DNA from: Scandinavium goeteborgense
Lineage (GTDB): Bacteria; Pseudomonadota; Gammaproteobacteria; Enterobacterales; Enterobacteriaceae
Assembly (NCBI RefSeq): GCF_003935895.2
Contig: NZ_CP054058.1
Location: forward strand, 4,135,177-4,199,176
DNA: 64,000 bases
Reading direction: 5' to 3'
Shown: positions 50,326-60,177 of the stretch, one piece after another
How the letters are laid out: every line of letters starts with the position of its first letter
Numbering within the stretch: position 1 is the stretch's first letter
Translations under genes and position numbers: made by a program
The notes under the pieces: model-generated
Databases searched by the model: none
Told to the model about the DNA's origin: nothing
The model's input: only the letters and a program-made list of their open reading frames with translations

Positions 50326-51198
50326 TCAGGCCTCGTCGGTAAACAACTCTTCCAGCATTGCATCAACCAGCCGAGTCGCCGAACACAGACGCGGCATTCC
50401 CAGGGCCACCGGTTGCCAGGTTTGCGTCACTGACCAGCACACCGGCTGACGCACCGCGTCACAGCTGCTGCCCAGCCAGGCCAACATCTCTTTGTGATCC
50501 ATCATGCCTAATGACGTCGGTGACGCCAGCCACTGATGATAAAAATGACGGGTCTCCGTCGCGGCACCGATGCCCTGCGCCAGATACTGCGCCGTCATCG
50601 AACGCAAACTGTCTTTCAACAAGCCGCGCACCTCACCGTTCGCCAGCCGCCACGCATCGCCAAACGCACCCCAGCGCAGCTCTTCCAGCGCAATGTAACA
50701 GCGCCCGGCCAGCGACCAGCCGTCGTACTGTCCGGCGTGCCAGCGGGTGAACACTTCATCGCTGTGCGACCCGGATTCCACCATCAGCCCGCGCTGCGTC
50801 AGCGCCCGCTGTTTATGTTCGGCCCGCTGGCTGAACTGCTCGCTCACCAGGCCAAACTGCTGGCGCAGCTCTGGCGAACTGTGGCTTTTGCTCTGTAATT
50901 GTTGCAGGTAACGGCTCATGCGCGTCAACGCCAGATGACCGGGGTCAAACTGACTGGCGAGTTTTTCCGCTAACCCGAGGCGCATTGCCGGGTTCTCGCT
51001 AAACAGGCCCGCCACCGACCACGGGCGCAGCTGCGTTTGCGCCACGATTTCATTCATCAGGCGTTCGCGAAACTGCTGTTGTTGCGGGGCAAGCGTATGC
51101 TGACGCGGGTTTTCAATGCCCAGCACCAGATCCACCATAAATCGGGCATGGAGAGATTCCAGCATCCGTCCTGGCCCCTCCAGCAATCGCGTGTTCAT
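50326..51198 (-). CDS. yjcZ: YjcZ, partner of CrfC
   Basis: A 290-aa soluble protein matching E. coli YjcZ in length and position. Its biochemical role is unknown; with crfC it has been linked to suppression of the motility defect of high cyclic-di-GMP strains. It overlaps the crfC stop by 4 nt, indicating coupled translation. No catalytic motif is seen. Confidence 0.88.
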   Translation of the reverse strand: MNTRLLEGPGRMLESLHARFMVDLVLGIENPRQHTLAPQQQQFRERLMNEIVAQTQLRPWSVAGLFSENPAMRLGLAEKLASQFDPGHLALTRMSRYLQQLQSKSHSSPELRQQFGLVSEQFSQRAEHKQRALTQRGLMVESGSHSDEVFTRWHAGQYDGWSLAGRCYIALEELRWGAFGDAWRLANGEVRGLLKDSLRSMTAQYLAQGIGAATETRHFYHQWLASPTSLGMMDHKEMLAWLGSSCDAVRQPVCWSVTQTWQPVALGMPRLCSATRLVDAMLEELFTDEA

Positions 51199-53540
51199 CT
51201 CTGTTCAGCCGCAAAAAGGGTTTGAATATCATCGCGCAACAGGCGCGCATCCTCTTCAATCCAGCGCACCGTGGCCAGGCACTGAGCAAGCTGCAGGCAA
51301 AGGGCGTTAACCGTGGACTGATGCTGTTGGCGCAAAGAGAGACTTTCCTGCAAATTTTTCTGCAAGCCGCTTAGGCTCTGTGAAAACTCCGCAAAGAACG
51401 TCACCATTCCCGCCGTAACAGAGACATCGACTTGCGCGGCTAAAGCTTTAAGGATTTGTGAGCAGAAGGTTGAAATACTCACGACGATGCGCTCCTTAAT
51501 CGCGTTAACATCAATGATGTAACGCGTTTTAGTCATCACATAATCGTCCCAGCCCCAGCCGGGATTGTTCAGCCAGCGGCTAATGGAATCGCGCATCCCG
51601 CCGCGCTGGCTGCCCAACGGCAGGTCTTCAGTGGCAATCGTCCCGTTAAACCACTGCGGCATAGTGATTTGCAGCGAACCGGACTGAAACACCGGCAGCG
51701 ATATCCGCGTGCGGAACCCGGCGCGGTGCAGTTCTTCCTTCACATGGGATTCAATCGGCTTCAGGGCGTCATCCAGCGAACGACTGAGCGACGTTTCGAG
51801 TTGGCCAAAACGCAGCGACAGCTCGCGGATAATACTTTGCTGACAGGCAAACACCGTGCCTTCACAGTCAGCGCGAATAATTCCGAGCAGCCGGTTGGCC
51901 TGCTCCTCATCATCAAGCACGATTTCGCCGCTCTCATCATGCTGCGACCACTGCAAATCCGCCCCGTTGGCGAGGCTCATCATTTGCAGATTGTCCGCGC
52001 TAAAGCGGCTGTCGATCAGCGCTAAAATCTCACTTTGCTGCCCGGCGATAAACGATTCTGCGGCCTCCATCGCCTGTTCCACTTCGTGGCTAATTTCTTC
52101 GCTCACCACACGCTGACGCACCTCGAACTGCGCCATATCTTCTTCGAGACGAGCGATATTGTCCTGTAACTGCTCGGCGGCGACGGTCAGCCCTTGCAGG
52201 CGAAACTCCAGAAAATCCCGGGCGCTTTGCGCGTAGTTCAGCAACTTGTGCGAAGCGGAACGCAGGGCGAACAGCGAGGCGTTGGCGTGCGCGGCGTGCA
52301 GCAGCATGTTGATCGGTTTTTCAAACAGTGAGTCTTCCCACAGCAAATCGGCGGCGTGGCGAATATGAGGCACGTCAGCCAGATCGGCGGTGCGCCAGCG
52401 GCGGCCAAGCGCCGCTTCGGCAAAATCCTGCACCCAGCGCTGCTCTTGCGGGTCGGGTAATCTGCCGTGCACGGTCAGCTCATGGCGCGCCCGATTGGCG
52501 AGGTAACCCCACATCGACGACACCGGGTAGATCTGCCCCGGATGGATAAAGCCCTTCATCAGCGTGCCGGAGATCATCGCCCGGACCTGATCTTCATCGT
52601 CGCTGTTTCGGTCCTTCTGATCGAATTTGTTCACCAGCGCGTACAGCGGCACCGACTTGCTGACCGCCGCAATCGCCTGGCGCACTTCCTGATCGGAAAT
52701 GGATTTGAGCTGGGTGTAATCCATCACCGCCAGCACCGCCGAGGCGCGGGCCAGTTGCTCGCTGAGCATTTTTTGCAGATGCGGCTGTCCGGCTTCGTTC
52801 GGCCCGGGCGTGTCCAGCAGCGTCAACTGGCCTGCATTTTCACCCAGTCCGGCCAGATGCACGAACTCCACCTCAATCACCGGAATATGTTCAATCGAGG
52901 CGTAATCGGCAAAAGGAAAGTCGACGTCCATTGCTCGGGAAAGACGAACCAGATCGTTCAGGCTTTTCAGACACTGGAATATCGGCTGCGCCCCGAGATA
53001 ATGTTTTTCAAAAGCCACGCCGCCAATAATACGCTCGAGCAGGGCGTTCATGTCTTTATCCATTTCGAGCTTGAGCGCAAGTTTAGCCCGGTCAACGCGA
53101 CGAAGTTTATCCTGTAATTCATGCATTAAGCGTTCAATGGGCTTAGCATGAATAAAATTAAGACCCGGTTCTTTCTGACCCGGCGTATGGCGAATAAGCG
53201 TGGGCAATGCGGTCATCGGCCGGTTGCGGTTAGGCAAAACCTCCGTTCCAACGATGGCATTAATGGTGGTGGATTTCCCCGCTTTCATGGTGCCAACAAT
53301 CGCCAACACCATTTCCAGACGGGTAATTTTACGCAGCTCGTTATTCAGCGTGTCCGGCTGCATCGCCAATAAATGGCTTCCAGAATGACGGCCATGCGAG
53401 CCCCCAGGCGCGTCAGGCATAGCCTGCGCACCGCTCAGCATGTTACCCGGAAGCCCATTCACGGTATCGAGATGTCGTAATGCCAGCTGCAGCAAGCGCT
53501 CAGCTTCCTGACTCAATTCAAATATTGTCTGTGTGTACAT
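51195..53540 (-). CDS. crfC: Dynamin-like GTPase CrfC (YjdA)
   Basis: A 781-aa dynamin-type GTPase, about 39 residues longer than E. coli CrfC (742). G1 GTMKAGKST, G3 LLDTPGPNEAG and G4 NKFDQKD are intact in the N-terminal half; long helical regions follow. E. coli CrfC binds the sliding clamp, via an N-terminal clamp-binding sequence, and holds sister replication forks together. The extra length includes a Gly/Ser/His-rich insert near residues 35-60 (GAQAMPDAPGGSHGRHSG). Confidence 0.92.
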   Translation of the reverse strand: MYTQTIFELSQEAERLLQLALRHLDTVNGLPGNMLSGAQAMPDAPGGSHGRHSGSHLLAMQPDTLNNELRKITRLEMVLAIVGTMKAGKSTTINAIVGTEVLPNRNRPMTALPTLIRHTPGQKEPGLNFIHAKPIERLMHELQDKLRRVDRAKLALKLEMDKDMNALLERIIGGVAFEKHYLGAQPIFQCLKSLNDLVRLSRAMDVDFPFADYASIEHIPVIEVEFVHLAGLGENAGQLTLLDTPGPNEAGQPHLQKMLSEQLARASAVLAVMDYTQLKSISDQEVRQAIAAVSKSVPLYALVNKFDQKDRNSDDEDQVRAMISGTLMKGFIHPGQIYPVSSMWGYLANRARHELTVHGRLPDPQEQRWVQDFAEAALGRRWRTADLADVPHIRHAADLLWEDSLFEKPINMLLHAAHANASLFALRSASHKLLNYAQSARDFLEFRLQGLTVAAEQLQDNIARLEEDMAQFEVRQRVVSEEISHEVEQAMEAAESFIAGQQSEILALIDSRFSADNLQMMSLANGADLQWSQHDESGEIVLDDEEQANRLLGIIRADCEGTVFACQQSIIRELSLRFGQLETSLSRSLDDALKPIESHVKEELHRAGFRTRISLPVFQSGSLQITMPQWFNGTIATEDLPLGSQRGGMRDSISRWLNNPGWGWDDYVMTKTRYIIDVNAIKERIVVSISTFCSQILKALAAQVDVSVTAGMVTFFAEFSQSLSGLQKNLQESLSLRQQHQSTVNALCLQLAQCLATVRWIEEDARLLRDDIQTLFAAEQR

Positions 53541-53971
53541 GGTTAAAGTATTCCCTTAACGCAAATTTTATAAATTTTATTTGTCAGACTTTTTTATATC
53601 CGGATTTTATTTTTTATATAATTATCCGTTCCACGAAAGAAAGCGCAGTACGTAAAAAAACCAGGAGATATAGAGATTAGCGCCATAAACAGCATATCGG
53701 CAGGATATATTGCATATAAATTTCCTGGCGAAATAGAGTAAATAAGTGAGCGCTGGGTAATAATCAGAAATACGATCTTCAACATAACGCAAACTGCATT
53801 ACTCGGCAATTTCGAAACATAAAAAATTGTACAGCGTGACGTAAGCGGTACAGGCTGGCGGTTAAATAGTCCCGACAACCGTAAGGACATGCGGTATAAT
53901 GAGTCATACTTTTAGCGCTCAGCGGCGGTTTGCACGGTCTGTGGCGCATTTTCAATTATTACGAGGTTCCT
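53541..53971. other. Divergent crfC-yjdM intergenic region
   Basis: A 431-nt AT-rich gap between divergent genes. An open frame of 98 codons exists on the minus strand (53594-53890), but it lacks a ribosome binding site and its composition is not gene-like. I see no clear operator. A YjdM start site with ACGAGG lies at its right end. Confidence 0.4.
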
Positions 53972-54307
53972 ATGTCTCTGCCACACTGCCCAAAATGCAA
54001 TTCCGAATACACCTATGAAGACAGCGGCATGTTCATCTGCCCTGAGTGCGCCCACGAGTGGAACGACGCAGAGCCTTCTCAGGACAGCGACGAGCTTATC
54101 GTCAAAGATGCCAATGGCAACCTGCTGGCCGACGGCGACAGCGTGACCGTGGTAAAAGATCTGAAGGTTAAAGGCAGCTCTACGATGCTGAAAATCGGCA
54201 CCAAAGTGAAGAATATCCGCCTCGTTGAAGGCGATCACAACATCGACTGCAAAATTGACGGTTTTGGCCCAATGAAGCTGAAATCTGAGTTCGTTAAAAA
54301 GAACTGA
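53972..54307 (+). CDS. yjdM: YjdM (formerly PhnA), zinc-ribbon protein
   Basis: A 111-aa cytoplasmic protein with an N-terminal zinc ribbon ([13 protein letters not shown]...CPEC) and a C-terminal SH3-like beta domain. It was once called phosphonoacetate hydrolase in error; function is unknown. The start is ATG at 53972 with ACGAGG upstream; the open frame before it is not conserved. Length equals E. coli YjdM. Confidence 0.95.
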   Translation: MSLPHCPKCNSEYTYEDSGMFICPECAHEWNDAEPSQDSDELIVKDANGNLLADGDSVTVVKDLKVKGSSTMLKIGTKVKNIRLVEGDHNIDCKIDGFGPMKLKSEFVKKN

Positions 54308-54321
54308 TCCCGCGCCATATC

Positions 54322-54389
54322 GCCCGGCGGCGCTTCGCTTGCCGGGCCTACATAGCGTCGTAGGCCCGGTAAGCAGAGCGCCACCGGGC
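54322..54389. repeat. BIME: two inverted REP elements
   Basis: GCCCGGCGGCGCTTCGCTTGC... at 54322-54351 ends in GGGCCTAC, and the inverted copy GTAGGCCCGGTAAGC... lies at 54360-54389. This is a classic enterobacterial REP pair between yjdM and yjdN. Confidence 0.88.
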
Positions 54390-54464
54390 AAAAACCTACC
54401 GCTTGGTTATATTAACGCATCGTAACTATAGTTATCGGGGTACCCACTTTCCGAGGTTATGGTT

Positions 54465-54899
54465 ATGCCGTTAAGTCCCTACATCTCTTTTTCCGGCAAC
54501 TGCGCCGAAGCCCATGCTTTTTATCAAAAGGCGTTAAACGCTGAACTGGGCTACACAATCACCTTTGGCGAAATGCCAAAATCCGATCAGAACAGCGAAG
54601 AAGGCTGCCCGTCCGGCATGGTCTTTCCACCCGAGGCTATCGCCCACTCCAACGTTCGCATTGCGGGCAGCGAGATAATGATGAGCGACGGCATGACCGG
54701 CAGCGTCAGCTATTCCGGCTTTACGCTGGTGCTCGACACCCAGGACGTCAACGAAGGGAAAGGCTGGTTCGATGCCCTCGCCGAGGGCGGAAAAATCGAA
54801 ATGGACTGGCAGGAAACCTTCTGGGCACACGGATTTGGCAAAGTCACCGATAAATTCGGCGTGCCGTGGATGATCAACGTCGTCAAACAACCGCAGTAA
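54465..54899 (+). CDS. yjdN: YjdN (formerly PhnB), glyoxalase-fold protein
   Basis: A 144-aa protein of the VOC/glyoxalase fold (PhnB-like 3-demethylubiquinone methyltransferase-like group). PYISFSGNCAEAHAFYQKAL, AHSNVRIAGSEIMMSDG and WGxxGKVTDKFGVPWMIN-type segments are conserved. Despite the old name it is not needed for C-P cleavage. I start at ATG 54465 (MPLSPYISFS) with GAGG eight nt upstream; an ATG two codons earlier is possible. Confidence 0.9.
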   Translation: MPLSPYISFSGNCAEAHAFYQKALNAELGYTITFGEMPKSDQNSEEGCPSGMVFPPEAIAHSNVRIAGSEIMMSDGMTGSVSYSGFTLVLDTQDVNEGKGWFDALAEGGKIEMDWQETFWAHGFGKVTDKFGVPWMINVVKQPQ

Positions 54900-54907
54900 T
54901 TTCCCCC

Positions 54908-54929
54908 CAGGGCGGCCCGCTCCGCCCTG
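54908..54929 (+). terminator. Hairpin after yjdN
   Basis: CAGGGCGG / CCGCCCTG forms an 8-bp stem with a 6-nt loop just after the yjdN stop. There is no T-run. It may mark the end of yjdN and the start of the phnF promoter region. Confidence 0.5.
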
Positions 54930-55054
54930 TCACACGCCCGACGCCAACTCTTCATCGTTCAGTCACCGCGCCTTAACCGGAGTGTCATATTGCCGCGTCA
55001 CTCTATCGGCAGTTTTCACTCAACCGCGATACTGACGTTGAAGAGGTCTTCCAT

Positions 55055-55783
55055 ATGATGCACTTGTCCAGACATCCGACCAGTTACCCGACGCGCTACG
55101 AAGAGATTGCCGCCAGGCTCGAACAGGAGCTGCGCAGCCAGTACCGCTGCGGCGACTACCTTCCCGCCGAACATCAGCTTGCCGCCCGCTTTGACGTCAA
55201 TCGCCACACTCTGCGCCGCGCTATCGATCAGCTGGTTGAGAAAGGCTGGGTGCAGCGTCGTCAAGGCGTCGGCGTGCTGGTGCTGATGCGTCCGTTCGAC
55301 TATCCGCTCAACGCTCAGGCGCGTTTTAGCCAGAACCTGCTCGACCAGGGCAGCCACCCGACCAGCGAAAAACTGCTGTCGGTCCTGCGCCCGGCCTCCG
55401 GTCACGTGGCCGATGCGCTGGGTATTCAGGAAGGCGACAACGTCATCCACCTGCGCACCCTGCGCCGCGTCAACGGCGTCGCGCTGTGCATTATCGATCA
55501 CTACTTTTCCGACATGCGTTTCTGGCCCGCGCTTCAGCGCTTTAACAGCGGTTCGCTGCACGATTTTCTGCGTGAAGAACTGGCCCTCGCCCTGACCCGC
55601 ACCCAAACGCGGATCAGCGCCCGCCGCGCCCAGGCCAAAGAGAGCAAGGTGCTGGAAATCCCGAACATGGCGCCGCTGCTTTGCGTGCGCACCCTGAACC
55701 ATCGTGAAGGCGACGTTAACGCGGCGGAATACTCCGTCAGCCTGACCCGCGCCGACATGATTGAATTCACAATGGAGCACTGA
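55055..55783 (+). CDS. phnF: GntR-family regulator PhnF
   Basis: A 242-aa regulator with an N-terminal winged helix (GDYLPAEHQLAARFDVNRHT, then LRRAIDQLVEKGWVQRRQGVG) and a C-terminal UTRA ligand domain. It is assumed to control the phn operon in response to a phosphonate or phosphate-related ligand. AGAGG precedes ATG 55055; a second ATG follows at once and gives the E. coli N-terminus MHLS. In E. coli phnCDE precede phnF; here phnF is the first phn gene. Confidence 0.94.
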   Translation: MMHLSRHPTSYPTRYEEIAARLEQELRSQYRCGDYLPAEHQLAARFDVNRHTLRRAIDQLVEKGWVQRRQGVGVLVLMRPFDYPLNAQARFSQNLLDQGSHPTSEKLLSVLRPASGHVADALGIQEGDNVIHLRTLRRVNGVALCIIDHYFSDMRFWPALQRFNSGSLHDFLREELALALTRTQTRISARRAQAKESKVLEIPNMAPLLCVRTLNHREGDVNAAEYSVSLTRADMIEFTMEH

Positions 55784-56236
55784 ATGCCTTTCGATACCGC
55801 CACTCGTCAGCGCTGGATGTCGGCGCTGACCCACAGCCAACCTGCCGAACTTGCCACCCGCATGCAGGCACTGAAGCTCTCGCCGGAGTATGAAATCCTC
55901 CGCGCGCCGGAAAGCGGCCTGGTACAAATCCAGGCGCGGATGGGCGCCACCGGTTCACGATTCTTCGCCGGAGACGCCACCCTGACCCGCGCCACCGTGC
56001 GGTTGAACGACGGCACGCTGGGCTACAGCTGGGTGCTGGGCCGCGATAAAGCCCACGCCGAACGCTGCGCGGCAATCGACGCCCTGCTGCAAACCCATGC
56101 CCATTTTCAAACCCTGATGGAAACCCTGATTGCCCCGCTGGAAGCCGAGCGCGAGGCCCGCATTGCCGCGCGCCATGCCGAAGTGAATGCCAGCCGGGTG
56201 GACTTCTTTACCTTAGTGCGTGGAGACAACGCATGA
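55784..56236 (+). CDS. phnG: C-P lyase core subunit PhnG
   Basis: The 150-aa subunit of the PhnGHIJ core complex, which with PhnI transfers the phosphonate onto the 1' carbon of ribose of ATP. It starts immediately after the phnF stop (TGA-ATG) and overlaps phnH by 4 nt. [13 protein letters not shown] is conserved. Confidence 0.96.
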   Translation: MPFDTATRQRWMSALTHSQPAELATRMQALKLSPEYEILRAPESGLVQIQARMGATGSRFFAGDATLTRATVRLNDGTLGYSWVLGRDKAHAERCAAIDALLQTHAHFQTLMETLIAPLEAEREARIAARHAEVNASRVDFFTLVRGDNA

Positions 56237-56829
56237 CCCTGACTTCAGAACTCAAGACCGCGTTCCCTCATCCTGTGCAGGATGCCCAGCACAGCTTCCG
56301 TCGTCTGCTGAAAGCCATGAGCGAGCCGGGCGTGATTGTGTCGATGCATCAGCATAAACACGGCTGGCAGCCGCTCTCTCCGGCGACCACCAGCGTGCTG
56401 CTGACTCTGGCGGATAACGACACCCCGGTGTGGCTGTCGGCCTCCGTTGATAACGACATCGCGCGTCAGAACCTGCGTTTTCACATCAACGCGCCACTGG
56501 TCGAACAGCCACAGCACGCGCTGTTTGCCGTCACCGACGCGTCGATCAGCGCCGAACAGCTGAATGCTCTGTCGGCGGGCAGCGCGATTGCACCGGAAAC
56601 CAGCGCCACCCTGATTGTGCAGCTCAGCAGCTTGAGCGGGGGCCGGATGCTGCGCCTGACCGGGGCCGGGATCAACGAAGAACGGATGATTGCCCCGCAG
56701 CTGCCGGAATGCATTCTTCACGAATTGACCGAACGCCCGCACCCGTTCCCGCTGGGCGTGGACCTGATCCTGACCTGCGGCGACCGCCTGCTGGCGATCC
56801 CGCGCACCACTCATGTGGAGGTGTGCTGA
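56233..56829 (+). CDS. phnH: C-P lyase core subunit PhnH
   Basis: A 198-aa PLP-transferase-like fold without cofactor, the structural partner in the PhnGHIJ core. [28 protein letters not shown] N-terminal block and [11 protein letters not shown] near the C-terminus are conserved; four residues longer than E. coli PhnH. The stop shares one base with the phnI start (TGATG). Confidence 0.96.
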   Translation: MTLTSELKTAFPHPVQDAQHSFRRLLKAMSEPGVIVSMHQHKHGWQPLSPATTSVLLTLADNDTPVWLSASVDNDIARQNLRFHINAPLVEQPQHALFAVTDASISAEQLNALSAGSAIAPETSATLIVQLSSLSGGRMLRLTGAGINEERMIAPQLPECILHELTERPHPFPLGVDLILTCGDRLLAIPRTTHVEVC

Positions 56830-57893
56830 TGTACGTCGCCGTCAAAGGGGGCGAAAAGGCCATCGACGCCGCGCACGCCCTCCAGGAACAAAAACGTCGC
56901 GGTGACGCACAGTTGCCCGAGCTGACCGTCGCGCAAATTGAACAACAGCTGAATCTGGCCGTCGATCGCGTGATGACCGAAGGCGGCATCGCCGACCGCG
57001 AGCTGGCGGCTCTGGCGCTGAAACAGGCTAGCGGCGATAACGTCGAAGCCATTTTCCTGCTGCGCGCCTATCGCACCACCCTCCCGCGCCTGGCGGTGAG
57101 CGAGCCGATTAACACCGCAGAAATGCGCCTCGAACGCCGAATCTCTGCGGTTTACAAAGACGTGCCCGGTGGTCAGCTGCTCGGCCCGACGTACGATTAC
57201 ACCCACCGCCTGCTGGATTTTACGCTGCTGGCCAACGGTGAAACGCCGGAGGTTGCCATCAGCGATGAGCCACCCGCCGCGTCACCGCATGTGTTCAGCC
57301 TGCTGACTCGCCAGGGACTGGCGAAGGTGGAGGAAGATGCCGGTGAAACGCCGGACGACATCACCCGCACGCCGCCGGTGTATCCGTGCTCCCGCGCGTC
57401 ACGTTTACAACAACTGATGCGCGGCGATGAAGGCTATCTGCTGGCGATGGCCTACTCCACGCAGCGCGGTTATGGGCGCAATCACCCTTTTGCCGGGGAA
57501 ATCCGCAGCGGCCACATTGAGGTGGAAATCGTACCGGAAGAGTTAGGTTTTGCAGTGAACGTCGGCGAACTGCTGATGACTGAATGCGAAATGGTGAACG
57601 GTTTTGTCTCGCCTGACGAGCAGGCCCCGCACTTCACTCGCGGCTACGGCCTGGTGTTCGGCCTGAGCGAACGTAAAGCGATGGCGATGGCGCTGATGGA
57701 CCGCGCGCTGCAAGCCCCGGACTACGACGAACACATCGCCGGCCCGGCGCAGGACGAAGAGTTTGTGCTGGCCCACGCCGATAACGTCGAAGCCGCCGGG
57801 TTCGTCTCGCACCTCAAACTGCCTCACTACGTCGATTTCCAGGCCGAACTGGAACTGCTCAAACGCCTGCAACAGGAGCGCAATCGTGGCTAA
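56829..57893 (+). CDS. phnI: C-P lyase nucleosidase subunit PhnI
   Basis: A 354-aa core subunit with purine nucleosidase activity that, with PhnGHL, makes ribose-1-phosphonate triphosphate from [23 protein letters not shown] is the conserved N-terminus and gives the E. coli length; an open frame extends 40 codons upstream into phnH but is not conserved. It overlaps phnJ by 8 nt. Confidence 0.97.
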   Translation: MYVAVKGGEKAIDAAHALQEQKRRGDAQLPELTVAQIEQQLNLAVDRVMTEGGIADRELAALALKQASGDNVEAIFLLRAYRTTLPRLAVSEPINTAEMRLERRISAVYKDVPGGQLLGPTYDYTHRLLDFTLLANGETPEVAISDEPPAASPHVFSLLTRQGLAKVEEDAGETPDDITRTPPVYPCSRASRLQQLMRGDEGYLLAMAYSTQRGYGRNHPFAGEIRSGHIEVEIVPEELGFAVNVGELLMTECEMVNGFVSPDEQAPHFTRGYGLVFGLSERKAMAMALMDRALQAPDYDEHIAGPAQDEEFVLAHADNVEAAGFVSHLKLPHYVDFQAELELLKRLQQERNRG

Positions 57894-58731
57894 TCTCAGC
57901 GGTTATAACTTCGCGTATCTCGACGAACAGACCAAGCGCATGATCCGCCGCGCCATTCTGAAAGCCGTTGCGATCCCCGGCTATCAGGTGCCGTTCGGCG
58001 GGCGTGAAATGCCGATGCCGTACGGCTGGGGCACCGGCGGCATTCAGCTCACCGCCAGCGTGATCGGCGAAGCCGACGTGTTAAAAGTGATCGACCAGGG
58101 CGCCGACGACACCACCAACGCCGTGTCGATTCGCAACTTCTTCAAACGCGTCACCGGGGTGAACACCACCGAAAAAACCGAAGACGCGACGCTGATCCAG
58201 ACCCGCCACCGGATCCCGGAAATGCCGCTGACCGAAGATCAGATCCTGATCTTCCAGGTGCCGATCCCGGAGCCACTGCGCTTTATCGAGCCGCGCGAAA
58301 CCGAAACCCGCACCATGCACGCGCTGGAGGAGTACGGCGTGATGCAGGTGAAACTGTACGAAGACATCGCCCGTTTCGGCCATATCGCCACCACCTACGC
58401 CTATCCGGTGAAGGTCAACGATCGCTACGTGATGGATCCGTCGCCGATCCCGAAATTCGATAACCCGAAAATGGACCGAATGCCTGCGCTGCAACTGTTC
58501 GGGGCCGGACGCGAAAAACGTATTTACGCCGTACCGCCGTACACCAAAGTGGAAAGCCTCGATTTCGACGATCACCCGTTCACCGTGCAGGCCTGGGACG
58601 AGCCCTGCGCCATCTGCGGTTCGCGCCACAGTTATCTCGACGAAGTAGTTCTCGATGACACTGGCAAACGGATGTTTGTCTGCTCCGATACCGATTACTG
58701 CCGCCAACAGAGCGAGGCGTTAAGCCAATGA
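57886..58731 (+). CDS. phnJ: Radical SAM C-P lyase PhnJ
   Basis: The 281-aa enzyme that cleaves the carbon-phosphorus bond of ribose-1-phosphonate 5-phosphate and releases the alkane. The unusual cluster motif CxxC...C (CAIC, then FVCSD) and the nearby catalytic cysteine in DYCRQQ (C241, C244, C266 and C272 in E. coli numbering) are all present. The start is GTG at 57886 behind AGGAG; the longer frame upstream within phnI is rejected. Confidence 0.97.
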   Translation: MANLSGYNFAYLDEQTKRMIRRAILKAVAIPGYQVPFGGREMPMPYGWGTGGIQLTASVIGEADVLKVIDQGADDTTNAVSIRNFFKRVTGVNTTEKTEDATLIQTRHRIPEMPLTEDQILIFQVPIPEPLRFIEPRETETRTMHALEEYGVMQVKLYEDIARFGHIATTYAYPVKVNDRYVMDPSPIPKFDNPKMDRMPALQLFGAGREKRIYAVPPYTKVESLDFDDHPFTVQAWDEPCAICGSRHSYLDEVVLDDTGKRMFVCSDTDYCRQQSEALSQ

Positions 58732-59486
58732 ATCAGCCGTTACTTTCGGTCAACAACCTGACCCATCTTTATGCGCCGGGCAAAGGCTTCAGCGACGTGT
58801 CGTTCGACCTGTGGCCAGGCGAAGTGCTGGGCATCGTCGGGGAATCCGGCTCCGGCAAAACCACGCTGCTGAAGTCGATTTCCGCCCGCCTTGCGCCGCA
58901 GCAGGGTGACGTGATGTACGAAAACCAGTCGCTGTATGGCATGTCGGAAGGCGAACGCCGCCGCCTGCTGCGCACCGAGTGGGGCGTGGTGCATCAGCAT
59001 CCTATGGACGGCCTGCGTCGTCAGGTGTCGGCGGGCGGCAACATCGGTGAACGCCTGATGGCGACCGGCGCGCGCCATTACGGCCACATCCGCGAAACCG
59101 CCGCGCAGTGGCTGGAGGCGGTGGAAATCCCGCCGTCGCGCATTGATGAACTGCCGACCACTTTTTCCGGCGGCATGCAGCAGCGTCTGCAAATCGCCCG
59201 CAATCTGGTGACGCACCCGAAGCTGGTGTTTATGGACGAACCGACCGGCGGCCTGGACGTGTCGGTGCAGGCGCGTTTGCTCGACCTGCTGCGCGGCCTG
59301 GTGGTGGAACTGGATCTGGCGGTGGTGATCGTCACCCATGATTTGGGCGTCGCTCGCCTGCTGGCGGACCGTCTGATGGTGATGAAAGAGGGCCGGGTGG
59401 TGGAAAGTGGATTAACCGACCGCGTGCTCGACGACCCGCTTCATCCGTACACCCAACTGCTGGTTTCCTCCGTTTTGCAGAACTAA
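58728..59486 (+). CDS. phnK: ABC-type ATPase PhnK of the C-P lyase complex
   Basis: A 252-aa ABC ATPase that docks on the PhnGHIJ core rather than on a membrane permease. Walker [10 protein letters not shown], signature [13 protein letters not shown] and Walker [11 protein letters not shown] are complete. It overlaps phnJ by 4 nt. Confidence 0.96.
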   Translation: MNQPLLSVNNLTHLYAPGKGFSDVSFDLWPGEVLGIVGESGSGKTTLLKSISARLAPQQGDVMYENQSLYGMSEGERRRLLRTEWGVVHQHPMDGLRRQVSAGGNIGERLMATGARHYGHIRETAAQWLEAVEIPPSRIDELPTTFSGGMQQRLQIARNLVTHPKLVFMDEPTGGLDVSVQARLLDLLRGLVVELDLAVVIVTHDLGVARLLADRLMVMKEGRVVESGLTDRVLDDPLHPYTQLLVSSVLQN

Positions 59487-59496
59487 GGATTTGACT

Positions 59497-60177
59497 ATGA
59501 TTCGCGTTGAAAACCTGAGTAAAACCTTCGTCCTGCATCACCAGAACGGCATCCATCTGCCGGTGTTGTACAAAGCGGAACTGACGGTGAACGCCGGAGA
59601 ATGCGTGGTGCTGCACGGTCATTCCGGCAGCGGAAAATCGACGTTGCTGCGCTCGCTGTACGCCAACTATTTGCCAGATGAAGGCCATATCCACATCAAA
59701 CACGGCGATGAATGGGTCGACTTGGTTACCGCCCCGGCGCGCAAAGTGCTGGAAGTGCGCAAAGGCACCATCGGCTGGGTCAGCCAGTTCCTGCGCGTTA
59801 TCCCGCGTATTTCCGCTCTCGACGTGGTGATGCAGCCGCTACTAGATTTAGGCGTTTCAAAAGACGAATGCCGTGCCAAAGCCACCAGCCTGCTGACGCG
59901 CCTCAACGTGCCTGAACGTCTGTGGCACCTGGCACCGTCGACGTTTTCCGGCGGTGAACAGCAGCGCGTGAACATCGCCCGCGGCTTCGTGGTCGACTAC
60001 CCGATTCTGCTGCTCGACGAACCCACCGCCTCGCTGGATGACAAAAACAGCGCCGCCGTGGTTGAGCTTATCGACGAAGCCAAAGCGCGTGGCGCGGCCA
60101 TCGTCGGCATTTTCCATGATGAAGCGGTGCGTAATCGCGTCGCTGACCGCCTGCACCCGATGGGAGCCGCAGCATGA
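59497..60177 (+). CDS. phnL: ABC-type ATPase PhnL of the C-P lyase pathway
   Basis: A 226-aa ABC ATPase required with PhnGHI for nucleophilic attack on [29 protein letters not shown] and [11 protein letters not shown] are present. I choose ATG 59497 ([10 protein letters not shown]) with AAGGA upstream over a TTG two codons earlier. It overlaps phnM by 4 nt. Confidence 0.96.
   Translation: MIRVENLSKTFVLHHQNGIHLPVLYKAELTVNAGECVVLHGHSGSGKSTLLRSLYANYLPDEGHIHIKHGDEWVDLVTAPARKVLEVRKGTIGWVSQFLRVIPRISALDVVMQPLLDLGVSKDECRAKATSLLTRLNVPERLWHLAPSTFSGGEQQRVNIARGFVVDYPILLLDEPTASLDDKNSAAVVELIDEAKARGAAIVGIFHDEAVRNRVADRLHPMGAAA

Noticed and set aside
53594..53890. 98-codon open frame on the minus strand upstream of yjdM
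   Set aside because: No ribosome binding site, no recognisable domain, and a hydrophobic mixed composition typical of AT-rich noncoding DNA.
54978..55007. Pho box before phnF (GTGTCAT and CGTCAC direct halves)
   Set aside because: The GTCA repeats are 13 bp apart rather than the 11 bp of a Pho box, and the second half matches poorly.
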